A DNA stretch of 64,000 bases from Mycobacterium sp. (GTDB taxonomy: Bacteria > Actinomycetota > Actinomycetes > Mycobacteriales > Mycobacteriaceae): the NCBI RefSeq assembly GCF_029961025.1, contig NZ_JASBVP010000005.1:1-64000 (forward strand). Direction: 5' to 3'. Made by a program: the position numbers and the translations under genes. The notes below the pieces were generated by a model that had not been told where the DNA came from, did not search any database, and saw only the letters and a list, made by a program, of their open reading frames with translations. How positions within the stretch are numbered: position 1 is the stretch's first letter; the number at the start of each line of letters is the position of its first letter. Positions 9,281-18,049 of this stretch are shown here, in pieces.

Positions 9281-10418
9281 ACGGTTGTAGCCCTCGGTGC
9301 GGGCATTGGTGATCCCGGTGGCCACGAAGGCGTTGATCTCGGGCCACCAGGTGTCGATGGTGGCGGCTAGGGTGAGCAGCTCAGGGATGTGTGAGTCGAT
9401 ACACCAGGTCAAAAACCGGTGTAACCGGTGGCGGGTCAGGTGCGCATCCCCGCCGACGTGCACAGTCGACAGCAAGGTGCGCAGTTCTTCCTTGGCGATC
9501 CACGCTGAGAGGATCTGTCCACTGCTGTCCTCGGCGAGGATCGCGTTCCACATCATCGCTAAACTTTTGTCCGACAAGCGTTCCCACGCGGTCAGCAGTC
9601 GACGCCGGTTGGCCCACTCGGGGTCGGGTTTGCGCCCGCGCCGCTCCCGCAGATCCCAGGTGACCCGGCGGCACCTTCGTCAGCGCGTCATTGGCTAATT
9701 TCACCAGATGGAAGTGGTCGACCACGAGGGTCGCGTTAGGCAACATCGCCCGAATCGCGGTGGCGTAGCCCGCGGCCGGATCGATCGCCACGTATTCGAC
9801 GCCGGCCCGAAACTCCTCGCTGCGCTCTGATAACCAGGTGATCACCGCTGCGGCAGTGCGGCCCTCGGTCTGCCCCAAAAGGCCCTGATCGCCAGCCAAG
9901 TCGACCAACCCGGTGTCCCACGGGTCAACCCGCACCCACCGGCCCGTGGTGGGGCAGCGCTGCCAGCGGGGCGCGCCGCGGCGGGTCTCGTCAACGCCGA
10001 GCACCCGAGTCGGCTGCGGCTCGGCCAACACCGTATCGGCGTGGGCGAGGAAGGCACGGTGCGCGGTCGGCCACGATACCCCGTGGGCGTTGGCAACCTC
10101 GGCCACCGAGCGGGCGGGCTGCCCGATCGCCTCCCCGATCTGGGTAGCCAACCGCCCGGTGATCCGTGCCCGCGCCGGCACCTGCGCGATGGCCTCGGTG
10201 AACGAGGACTTTTCGCAGTACTCCTCCCGGCAGCGCCACCGCGTCTTGTGCCAGAGCACCACGATGGGGTCGCTACCGTAGGGGATGTCCCGCGGCGAGG
10301 TGCACACCCGCTCCTTGACCGAGCTGGACACCACCCCACACCCAGGGCACGCCGCCGCGGTTTCCTCGGCCGTGACCACATGCACCAGGCGTCCTGACCA
10401 CTCACCTTCCAAACGCAC
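9281..10418 (-). pseudogene. ISL3-family transposase relic, interrupted by IS1380 copy 1
   Basis: An ISL3 transposase read leftward from 10418: Cys-rich zinc ribbon (CPGCGVV, CREEYC), helix-turn-helix, then the DDE domain (LGVDETRRG, VEYVAIDPAAGYATAI, VDHFHLVKLAND). The frame breaks near 9670, where KVRRRVTWDLRE of the family has lost two bases; it continues in another frame to EGYNRL at 9281 and is cut there by the IS1380 insertion. The first ~20 residues are also missing at the right end. The element is dead. Confidence 0.85.
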
Positions 10419-10443
10419 CTCGCGTCAATCTTCTCGTCAGGTC
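10416..10443. repeat. 28-bp direct repeat bracketing the IS110 relic, first copy
   Basis: CACCTC-G-CGTCAATCTTCTCG and the following TCAGGTC recur, with one mismatch, on the other side of the IS110 relic. There the second copy is split by the ISL3 element (its left part ends at 10741, its right part runs 12194-12213). It may be the border sequence of the IS110 element or a duplication made during rearrangement. Confidence 0.6.
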
Positions 10444-10703
10444 GATCTCGCGTACCCGTGATACCTACCTGGCTGCCAAGTACCGGCGGATCGCCTGTCG
10501 CCTGCCGAGGACCGCTGCGCGCCAACGTCGCCGTGCAACGCGCTCTACTGGTCGCGATCTGGAACATCGCCACCACCAACGCCGCCTACCACGACCCCGG
10601 TGGCGACTACTTCACCCGCCTCAACCCTCAGAAAGCCCGCAGCAACGCCGTACGCCAACTCGAAGCCATGGGCTACCACGTCACCCTCGAGCAGGCGTCT
10701 TGA
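10444..10703 (+). pseudogene. C-terminal relic of an IS110-family transposase
   Basis: It encodes the conserved C-terminus of IS110/IS116 transposases: DTYLAAKYRRIA in one frame, then after a small frameshift near 10495 RANVAVQRALLVAIWNIATT, DPGGDYFTRLNP and AVRQLEAMGYHVTLEQAS to a stop at 10703. The DEDD catalytic N-terminal half is absent. Only about 85 codons remain, so it is inactive. Confidence 0.75.
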
Positions 10704-10741
10704 CCGAGCCACTCACCTGAGCACTCACCTCACGTCAATCT

Positions 10742-12193
10742 GGCTCTTCTCCACGAACCTGGGAGTGAGTGGGGAGGCTCGGGCGACACGCCGCGGCGCT
10801 GAAATGAACTGATCGTGGGCCTGGGGCTCGCACGATCCGTGATCACAGCCAAGATCACACGGATTGTCGAGGAGCCCCAGGTTGGAAGCAGAGGTTACCG
10901 GTTCGGTTGTTGCTGCGTTGTTCGGGTTGGATGGGTTTCGGGTGCTGGCCGCCGCCGATACCGGCGGTGAGCTGGAGTTGCTGGTTGAGACCGTTGCTCG
11001 GGTCGTACCATGCCCAGACTGCGGCGCGGTGGCGCAGGCGAAGGATCGCCGCCCGGTGTGGGTGCGCGACCTGCCGATCGGCGGGCGATCGGTGGTGGTG
11101 TGCTGGCACAAGCGCATCTGGTGTTGTCCACATGCGTTGTGTCCCAGGAAGACCTGGACCGAGACCCATCCGGCGATCGCGCCCCGGGCATGTTTGACCG
11201 AGCGTGCCCGGGCGTGGGCGTTCGAGCAGGTCGGCGCCCGAGACGGCGCCGTGTCACGGGTCGCCTCGGCACTCGGTGTCGGCTGGGCGACGATCATGCG
11301 GATCGTCACCACACGCGGTGAGCCGATCATCGACGATCCCGCACGGCTGGGTGCGCCGACGGCGGTTGGGGTGGATGAGACCGCGTTCCTGCGTGCTACC
11401 GGGCAGCATCCGACGATGTATGCGACCGGCATCGCGGATTTGACACCGGGTCGGCCGGCGCGGCTGCTCGACGTGGTCGCCGGGCGCTCCGGTGTGGTGC
11501 TGGCCACCTGGCTGGGCGAGCGCGACGAGCAGTGGAAGGCGCGGGTCGCGACCGCGTCGCTGGATCCGTTTCGCGGCTACGCCACCGCGCTGAGTCGGCA
11601 ACTGCCGCAAGCGGTTCGCGTACTTGATCCCTTCCATGTCACCAAGCTCGCGCTCAGCGCGCTCGATCAAGTGCGCCGCCGCGTGCAGCAAGACACCTGT
11701 GGGCATCGGGGTCATCGTGGCGACCCGCTCTACGGGATCCGCCGCGCGCTGCGTCGCCGCGCCGACCGGCTCTCCGAACGGGCCTGGGATCGGCTGCGGG
11801 ACGGACTCCTCGCCGGCGACCCGGACGGGGAGGTCACCGCAGCTTGGACCATCGCCCAGGACTTGATGCGCTGCTACCAGCTCCGCGACGCCAGCGCCGC
11901 GGCAGCGGTCATCACCGCCGCCCGCGACTGCCCTGTTCCCGAAGTCGCCCGCCTGGGAAAGACATTGCACACCTGGAAGGCAGAGTTTCTCGCGCACTTC
12001 GCCCACACCGACGTCTCCAACGGGCCTACCGAATCGTTGAACCTGAAAATCAAGAACACCAAGCGCACCGCCCGCGGCTTCCGCAACTTCGACAACTACC
12101 GGCTCCGACTACTTCTCAACCACGGCCGCATCCAGCACAATCACGAGACATCACGGATCCGAACCCGCCGTCCCAGCTTGGTGGCGTAGAGCC
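10742..12193 (+). mobile_element. ISL3-family insertion sequence, intact
   Basis: 1452 bp with imperfect 22-bp terminal inverted repeats beginning GGCTCT (18 of 22 bases match by eye). It is flanked by the 8-bp direct repeat GTCAATCT at 10734-10741 and 12194-12201, exactly the target size known for ISL3. The target lay in the 28-bp repeat next to the IS110 relic. Clean ends, duplication and open frame point to a recent insertion. Confidence 0.92.
10864..12189 (+). CDS. ISL3-family transposase, intact
   Basis: 441 residues from the TTG at 10864 (a TTG at 10882 is also possible). Domains in order: N-terminal zinc ribbon (CPDCG, CCPHALCP), helix-turn-helix (about 115-150), DDE domain with Asp in VGVDETAFLRA, Asp in VRVLDPFHVTKLA and Glu in SNGPTESLNLKIKNTKRTARGFRN. 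It spans almost the entire element and ends 4 bp before the right end. No frameshift or missing catalytic residue is seen, so it is probably functional. Confidence 0.92.
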   Translation: MSRSPRLEAEVTGSVVAALFGLDGFRVLAAADTGGELELLVETVARVVPCPDCGAVAQAKDRRPVWVRDLPIGGRSVVVCWHKRIWCCPHALCPRKTWTETHPAIAPRACLTERARAWAFEQVGARDGAVSRVASALGVGWATIMRIVTTRGEPIIDDPARLGAPTAVGVDETAFLRATGQHPTMYATGIADLTPGRPARLLDVVAGRSGVVLATWLGERDEQWKARVATASLDPFRGYATALSRQLPQAVRVLDPFHVTKLALSALDQVRRRVQQDTCGHRGHRGDPLYGIRRALRRRADRLSERAWDRLRDGLLAGDPDGEVTAAWTIAQDLMRCYQLRDASAAAAVITAARDCPVPEVARLGKTLHTWKAEFLAHFAHTDVSNGPTESLNLKIKNTKRTARGFRNFDNYRLRLLLNHGRIQHNHETSRIRTRRPSLVA

Positions 12194-12267
12194 GTCAATC
12201 TTCTCGTCAGGTCACAAGCCGCCAGAGTCGCGACCCCATTTCATACCGGGCACCAACGACACGAGAA

Positions 12268-12990
12268 TCAATGATTTCGATCTGCGTCTCCGAGATGAGT
12301 TGACCCCAGCGCGTTTCGCACGATAGCGGCAGGCTCGCCTTCCAGAAACGCGGCCAACCTAGTCTCGAGGCCCGCCGGATCGTACTCGCTTTCTTCGGAC
12401 CACATGCCCCTGAAAAAGGTCGTGCAATACTCCTGAGATAGATAGCAAGGAGTCCAATCCCCCTCAGGATTGATCCACCGATAAGTGTAAATGTGTAAAT
12501 TCAGAAACTGGAGCATCGCTAGTCGTGGTTCTATGGGACGGAAAATACCGCTGGAAATCGCCTCGTCCATGATTCGGCACACGCTTTTCTCGAATAGGCG
12601 TCGTTCACGATGGGACTGTTCAAGATTCTTTCCGGTGAGGTGACGGGAGTCGTGTTCGCGCGCCCAAATATGCGGAAGCCTTTGGAACATCAACGTCAGT
12701 ATTGCCTCGGACAAGATCCGCAATCGCAGAACAGGGTCGAGGCCGAGCTCGTTAATTTCATTGGCGATCAACTGCACAGGGAGAACGACCCTTGATTGGA
12801 TCTCGACGAGAAGATCTTCTTTCGAATTTATGTAGTAATACAAGGCACCTTTGCCTAACCTGGCCGCTGCTGCAAGGTCGTCCAGATTAGTCGCTGCATA
12901 ACCACGTTCGGCGAATAACTTCGCTGCAAGGTCAACGATTTCGTTCTTCTTTTTGTGAAAATTACGACCATGGCCTCGGGGGCGGGGCAT
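12268..12990 (-). CDS. TetR-family transcriptional regulator
   Basis: 240 residues. The N-terminal DNA-binding domain is clear (KKKNEIVDLAAKLFAERGYAATNLDDLA, GKGALYYYINSKEDLL, about residues 13-60), followed by a helical ligand domain with many aromatic residues. The gene is visibly less GC-rich than its neighbours and uses AT-ending codons, which suggests transfer. It is the only non-transposon gene inside the IS island and lies between the two inverted IS1380 copies. It could be the displaced regulator of the broken mce operon or cargo of a lost element; the ligand is unknown. A perfect 10-bp palindrome (GTGCGCGCAC, 13022-13031) upstream could be an operator. Confidence 0.88.
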   Translation of the reverse strand: MPRPRGHGRNFHKKKNEIVDLAAKLFAERGYAATNLDDLAAAARLGKGALYYYINSKEDLLVEIQSRVVLPVQLIANEINELGLDPVLRLRILSEAILTLMFQRLPHIWAREHDSRHLTGKNLEQSHRERRLFEKSVCRIMDEAISSGIFRPIEPRLAMLQFLNLHIYTYRWINPEGDWTPCYLSQEYCTTFFRGMWSEESEYDPAGLETRLAAFLEGEPAAIVRNALGSTHLGDADRNH

Positions 12991-13247
12991 TGTTCCTAAT
13001 CCTTGATGTGTGAATGCTGGTGTGCGCGCACGAACACCCTTCTCTTGAACTGGGACGACAACGGATAGTGAAGTCGTCAGCCGTCTTCGGAAAGCAATTC
13101 CATGCTAGACCGTATGGGGGACTGGGGCCGAGGTTGTCCCGGTCTTCGGGGATTTTGAGGTGGCGGTCCCTCGCCTGAGGCCCACCGGATGGTAGGTCTT
13201 CGGGTGAACGACCAAGTATCACCTCGAAGAAGGAGTAAGGGACCGCC

Positions 13248-13615
13248 ATGAAGACCGTACCTGCTGTTGGTCTGGCTGACACGACTGATGCGGCCGCGTT
13301 GCCTGATGTGCCGGGGGAGATCGCGCTGGCGATGACCGACATCGCTGGTGCTGCGCGGGAGGGGCTGCTGGTGACGAGCGTGGCCGCCGGGCTGGCGGTG
13401 ATGGCCGCGATGTTCGAGACCGAGATCACCGAGGCGTGCGGGGCCAAGGGCAAACACGATCCCGGCCGGGCCGCGGTGCGCCATGGCTTCGGGAAGGGGT
13501 CGGTCATCCTGGGTGGCCGGCGGGTGTCGGTGACTCGTCCGCGCGCACGCACCGTGGGGGGCTATGAGGTGCCGCTGGCCAGCTATACGCACTTCGCCTC
13601 CGATGATCTACTCAC
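13248..13615 (+). pseudogene. IS256-family transposase, N-terminal fragment
   Basis: It encodes the first ~122 residues of an IS256/MutS-type transposase (AMFETEITEACGAKGKHDPGR, RHGFGKGSVILGGRRVSVTRPRAR, LASYTHFASDDLL), with a good Shine-Dalgarno (GAAGGAG) before the ATG at 13248. The frame runs into the CTAG where IS1380 copy 2 inserted. No continuation is found on the far side of that element, so the rest, including all catalytic acids, was lost later. Positions 13110-13247 are probably its left end. Confidence 0.82.
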
Positions 13616-13619
13616 CTAG

Positions 13620-15283
13620 GCCTTCAGTAAGCGTGTCGGCTGGGGTGGATAGGGCAAAGGCCTTATCCTGGTTGGGTTTTGCGGTCTTAAGGCAGCCCAG
13701 CAGGATAGGCCTTTGTGGTGAAGATGATATCGCATGAGCAGAGCCGGCGAAACATCGCCCGGCGGCGGCGCAAGGTGGCGGCGGGGCACGCGCGGGCGGG
13801 GTGCTGGGGCGCGCAGCCCGAGCCGATGCTGAACTCGGGCGCGGTGCATTACGAAGTCGGCGCCAACATCGACGCCACCGCCTTCGGCGGGATCGCCGCG
13901 CTGCATCGGCTGGTCACCCGGCTGGGGCTGGTTGAGCGCATCGACGAGGACTTGCGGTTGCTCACGGTGCACCTGCCTTATCACGAGTCCGACCACGTGC
14001 TGAACCTGGCCTACAACGTGGCCTGCGGCGGCACCCGGCTCGAAGACATTGAGCGGCTGCGTCACGACAGCGCCTACATGAACGCCCTGGGTGCGGACCT
14101 GATCCCGGACCCAACCACGGCCGGTGATTTTTGCCGCCGGTTCAGCCAGGCCGACGTGGCCACGTTGATGGAGGCGATCAACGCGGTGCGCCCGCAGCTA
14201 TGGGCGGGCCGGGGCCGCGAGCTGCTGGGCCCGATCGCCTACCTCGACGTTGATGGCACCATCGCCCCCACCTGCGGCGAGCACAAGGCGGGAATGGACA
14301 TGTCGTATAAGGGCATCTGGGGATATGCCCCGCTGATCGTGTCGCTGGCCAACACCAAGGAGGTGCTGTATCTGGTCAACCGTCCCGGCAACGCGCCCAG
14401 CCACGCCGGCGCGGCGGCCTGGATCGACAAGGCGATCGACCTGCTCGCCCCGCACGCCCAGCGGGTGTGCCTGCGCGGGGACACCGACTTCTCGTTGACC
14501 GCGCACTTCGACCGATGGGCCGCCCGGGTCGATTTCCTGTTGGGCATGAACGCCAACACCGCACTGCGCTGCCGCGCCGAAGCGCTCGACGAGGCCTGCT
14601 GGACCCCGCTGCAGCGACCCAAGCCCGCACCGCCGCGCAGCGGCGCCGGCGCGAACCCAACCACAAGCGGCGCATCGTCACCGAACGCGGCTATGTCAAC
14701 CTGGAACTCACCTGCGAGCACGTCGCCGAGTTCAGCTACCAGCCCGGCAAATGCCGCCGACCCTACCGGGTGATCGCGCTGCGCAAAAACATCAGCAAGT
14801 CCCGCGGCGAGGCGGCCCTCATCGAGGAGATCCGCTACTTCTTCTACATCACCACCCGCACCGACCTGAGCGCCGCCGAGGTCGTGGCCTGCGCCAACGA
14901 CCGCTGCGACCAGGAAAACGTCATCGAGCAGCTCAAAAACGGTGTCAACGCGCTGCGGGTGCCGCTCTATGACCTGGTATCCAACTGGGCCTACATGGTC
15001 ATCGCCGCCCTGGCCTGGAACATCAAGTCCTGGTTCGCGATGATGCCCGCTACTGACCTCCGGGCCCCACCCACGCCCGCACACGACAATTCCCCCTCTG
15101 CACGCCCCCTCGCGTGCCCCTACAACCGACAAACTCACGCAGAAGCGGTAATCCGGCCAATCCAGGACCGCTCACGCACCCGATGGCACCGGTCGACCGC
15201 CAAAAACCGCCCTACCGCGGACCTGAAAAACAACATCGAAATCAATCCTGCGACCCCCTGACGCCGACTCGCTTATTTGAGGG
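13620..15283 (+). mobile_element. IS1380-type element, copy 2 (200-bp internal deletion)
   Basis: 1664 bp bounded by CTAG at 13616-13619 and 15284-15287. It is nearly identical to copy 1 in inverted orientation, and the coding parts translate identically through the shared frame break. It lacks the 200 bp that correspond to 7651-7850 of copy 1; the junction is near 15045, with only one base of microhomology. Left flank is IS256 coding sequence, right flank is the start of an IS4-type element, so the original target is no longer continuous. Confidence 0.87.
13715..15261 (+). pseudogene. IS1380-family transposase, frameshifted and C-terminally altered (copy 2)
   Basis: It carries the same two-frame structure as copy 1: first part 13715 to about 14590, second part in the -1 frame. 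After NIKSWFAMM the 200-bp deletion replaces the family C-terminus with an unrelated Pro/Arg-rich tail ending at 15261. It therefore has two lesions and cannot make a normal transposase. Its ends could still be moved by an enzyme acting in trans. Confidence 0.82.
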
Positions 15284-15431
15284 CTAGACCCAATGCCGGG
15301 TAGTTAAGGCGCCGCAGAAGCTGTCAATGTGACACGCGGGGCATATGGGTCTTGTATTGCTAACGATATGGGTGCGACTCCTGGTAGAAGAACGGTCGAC
15401 GAAGATCCACTTCTGCCACCGAGGAGTCGCA

Positions 15432-15896
15432 GTGCCGAATTCTGCCATGTCCGCGTCTCGTGAGGAGCTTTTCGCTGCTGGTCATCTGGGCGAACTCACC
15501 TGGCAGATCCCGGTTGAGCTGGTGGACGCGGTGCTGGCCGAGACCGGCAGCGTCCAACGGCGGCTGCGTGTGCTGCCGTCACGGGTGGGGGTGTATTTCG
15601 TGCTCGCGCTGTGCCTGTTCCCCGGGCTGGGCTACCGCAAGGTCTGGGCCAAGCTCACCGCCGCCCTACCAGGCCGCAAGCCGCTGTCGGGCAAGGCGCT
15701 TCGAGATCTGCGTCGCCGTCTGGGGGCAGCGCCGATGCGGGCGCTGTTTGAGGTGCTGGCCGGTCCGGTCGCCGCGCCGCACACCCCCGGCGTGCGATTC
15801 GGGCGTTTCCGTACTGTGGCGTTCGACGGGTGTGTGTCGTTCAAGGTCGCCGACAGCGACCGCAACCGGTCGTGGCTTGAGGCGTTTCCGAGTTAA
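15432..15896 (+). pseudogene. IS4-family transposase, N-terminal fragment
   Basis: It starts at GTG 15432 with GAGGAG just upstream (ATG 15447 is an alternative). The product resembles the IS4 transposase N-terminal domain (PVELVDAVLAETGSVQRRLRVLPSRVGVYFVLAL, GYRKVWAKL) and reaches the first catalytic block (VAFDGCVSFKVADSDRN). Family similarity ends at RSWL; a stop follows where the next IS begins. The remainder of the transposase is not found to the right. Positions 15288-15431 are probably the element's left end and promoter. Confidence 0.72.
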
Positions 15897-15917
15897 CCGC
15901 AGAGATGGCTTGAGAAA

Positions 15918-16990
15918 TTACCCAATGCATGGCATCTCCCCGGAGGGGTTGGTGGTTCGGTGATGATAGTCGAGCCGACGTTGCCGGGCTCGTTCGAGGC
16001 CGTCGCGGCGGGCCTGGCGGATGGCTGCGCCGCGGCCTTCGTGTTCGTCGTCCGGAGTCACGTATCCGATCGCTTCGTGAAGCCGAACTGAATTATATTC
16101 CGTTCGTACCCTTGCTAATTCGGTTTCCAACAGGGCCGGGTCGGTGATCGCCTCCAGGTGGGGCCACTCGGCCTTGATGTGGCCGAAGAACGACTCGATC
16201 CAGGCCTGATCAGTCGGCACGCCGGGGCGGCCATGGTGGCAGACGATGGCCATCAGCGCCATGAACGCGCGGGTGTCGCGGGCGGTCATCGGCGGCCCGT
16301 TGTCAGACACCGCCAGCAGAATCGGCCGGCGCGGGTCATCGGGATCCAGTTCGAGGCGCTCGTCGGTGAGCAACTCCAGCAGGCCTTCGAGCTGCAGGGC
16401 GTGCTCGAAGAGCACCTGCACCTGGGTGGCGGTCTCCTCGACCGAGATGAGGGTATCGATCCACTTGCGCGACACCAGGTCCACGATCGCGAAGCAGACC
16501 CGCCGGGTGCGGGTGAAATGCGTGGCGTCCCAGATCCAGATCCGGTTGGGCGCCCACACCAGCCAGTCCGGCCATGGCCTGCGCTCAGGCCGGCTACGGG
16601 GCTGTGGCTCGGGCAGCGTGAGCCCGTGAGCCACCCCAGCACACGCCGAAACGTGGCCGGCGACACCCACACCAGATTCTCGTAGGAACCGCGGTGGGCG
16701 AGCGTGCGATGCGACCGATCGACCGGCCCCCAACGCTCGGCGACGTCGAGGATCGCGGCGATCTCTTCGGGCAGCAGCGCGTGCATCGCACGCCCGGGAG
16801 CCTGGTCGACCAGGGTGCCAACGTCGCGGCGCCGGGCCCGCCAGCGATGCACCCGCGAGTCGCTGACCTGCCACAGCGAGCATGCCCAGGTGTGCGCCAA
16901 CCCGGCGGCGACCGCGTCGTCGACGCTTTTGAGGACGGCTTGTTTGACCTCGGCGGGGACCCGCGCCGGCACCGGCCCGCTTAGCCCCAA
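15918..16990 (-). pseudogene. Transposase orfB (rve core) of the IS3-like element, frameshifted
   Basis: The N-terminal third reads in one frame from 16990 (VLKSVDDAVAAGLAHTWAC, SYENLVWVSPATFRRVLGW), then the frame changes near 16635 and the integrase core continues to 15918. All three catalytic acids are present: Asp in IWIWDATHF, Asp in AVSDNGPPM, Glu in QAWIESFFGHIKAEWPHL. The break lies in a short duplicated GCTCACGG-type run, consistent with a single small indel. The product would be inactive unless corrected. Confidence 0.8.
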
Positions 16991-17328
16991 CCGGATTTTC
17001 CCCGCGCCACCACGAGCTCGATAGCCTGCGCCTTGACCGCCTCGGTCAGCTGCGCGATCTCGGCTCTCGCAGCTTCAAGCTGCCAATCCCGCCGCGTACC
17101 AGGACGACCCGGTTTGCGCGCCAACGCCGCCAGCGCGGCGTCTTTGACCGTGCGACGGATCGCGATCACCGTCGACACGTCCACCTGCCACTTGCGCGCG
17201 GCTTCGGCCTGCGTGATCTCCCCGGTGGTGATCTGCAGGAAGATCTCCCACTTCGTCTCCGCCGACAGGCTCGTCGCACGACGCCGACCATTGCTGAACT
17301 CGGGCATAAGCAGCTCCTCTCGGATCAC
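16981..17328 (-). CDS. Transposase orfA of the IS3-like element
   Basis: 115 residues (a shorter start at 17307 is possible). A helix-turn-helix lies at about residues 28-60 (WEIFLQITTGEITQAEAARKW, DVSTVIAIRRTVKDAAL), followed by a leucine-poor coiled coil (LEAARAEIAQLTEAVKAQAIEL). It should bind the terminal repeats. Its end overlaps the start of orfB by about 10 bp, the place where IS3 elements normally frameshift to make the fused transposase. Confidence 0.75.
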   Translation of the reverse strand: MIREELLMPEFSNGRRRATSLSAETKWEIFLQITTGEITQAEAARKWQVDVSTVIAIRRTVKDAALAALARKPGRPGTRRDWQLEAARAEIAQLTEAVKAQAIELVVARGKSGWG

Positions 17329-17376
17329 CCGAGAAGACTGCCAGCATTGGGTAATTTCTCACCCCGATCTCTGCGG

Positions 17377-17584
17377 CGAACTCAGACGCAAACCGGCTTG
17401 GCGCCTCGACGAGCAAGGCGAGTTCGAAAAGCCGATCGCGGGAAGTGCGGGCCAGTGGATCAAGTGCGATGATGCACCGGTCATTGAATTTCTCGAGCCA
17501 CAGGACACCTCGCGGGATAGACCGGCACCGCAGGACGAGCAGGCGGATACAGGTAGGAGCGAAGCAGGAGGTGAGCCGCAGTGA
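17377..17584 (+). other. Unidentified coding-like remnant right of the IS3-like element
   Basis: An open frame enters from the IS and runs to a stop at 17582-17584. The part outside the IS reads like a real C-terminus (RLDEQGEFEKPIAGSAGQW, DDAPVIEFLEPQ, then an acidic polar tail). No family is recognised. It ends in AGGAGG followed by an overlapping GTG, the layout of a native operon, so it may be the tail of a gene whose 5' part was removed. Confidence 0.35.
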
Positions 17585-17751
17585 GCGACGCAGACACGTC
17601 GGCTAATGACGGCTGGATGCCGCCGCGAGGGGGCGGTTATCGTCCGGGCAGGAACACCGCGAGCCCATCGCCAACCCGGAAATCAGAGCCAGGTCCGCCA
17701 CCGCCAGGACCAGCGAGTGTCACCAAAGCAGCGAAACACGATGCCGACTAA
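17581..17751 (+). CDS. Small Pro/Gly-rich protein of unknown function
   Basis: 56 residues from the GTG at 17581, which overlaps the preceding stop (GTGA) and has a perfect AGGAGG nine bases upstream. The product is disordered and rich in Pro, Gly, Ser and Arg, with no signal peptide or membrane segment. A further frame opens at ATG 17741, overlapping its end (MPTNDVSGDDFEKKAG), but soon looks non-coding. This run of coupled small ORFs next to a tRNA 3' end could be what is left of an integrated element. Function unknown. Confidence 0.4.
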   Translation: MSDADTSANDGWMPPRGGGYRPGRNTASPSPTRKSEPGPPPPGPASVTKAAKHDAD

Positions 17752-17976
17752 CGACGTCTCCGGAGACGACTTCGAGAAAAAGGCGGGCGCCAGCCCTCAC
17801 CGCACCGTGCACCCCCACCTCCACCACCGCCCCCACCTACGCCACCCGGCGCGCCGCGTCGGGAGCACCACCGGATGCCGGCGAATGCCCGAACGATCGG
17901 GTAGCGGCAGGGGTACACACCGGCACGCACCCTGCGGCGAGGCCCTAAAACGCTTCTGACCTGCACTGATACGTGT

Positions 17977-18049
17977 GCCCCCGGCAGGAATCGAACCTGC
18001 GACCTAGGGATTAGAAGGCCCTTGCTCTATCCAACTGAGCTACGGAGGC
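17977..18049 (-). tRNA. tRNA-Arg (anticodon UCU)
   Basis: A 73-nt cloverleaf: acceptor GCCTCCG pairs with CGGGGGC plus discriminator A (CCA not encoded), D-arm GCTC/GAGC, T-arm GCAGG-TTCGATT-CCTGC. The anticodon loop CTTCTAA gives UCU, reading AGA. The pair nearest the anticodon loop is a C-U mismatch; the other stems are good. The 3' end points left towards the IS island, the usual geometry of an integration site. Confidence 0.93.

Larger units (their letters stand above)
15897..17376 (-). mobile_element. IS3-like element (orfA + broken orfB)
   Basis: About 1.48 kb with matching inverted ends: both carry TGAGAAATTACCCAATGC (15911-15928 and the complement at 17344-17361), and the similarity extends outward to CCGCAGAGAT. 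No target duplication is seen at either possible boundary. Organisation is orfA then orfB on the minus strand with an rve-type integrase core. It truncated the IS4 fragment on its left. Confidence 0.78.
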
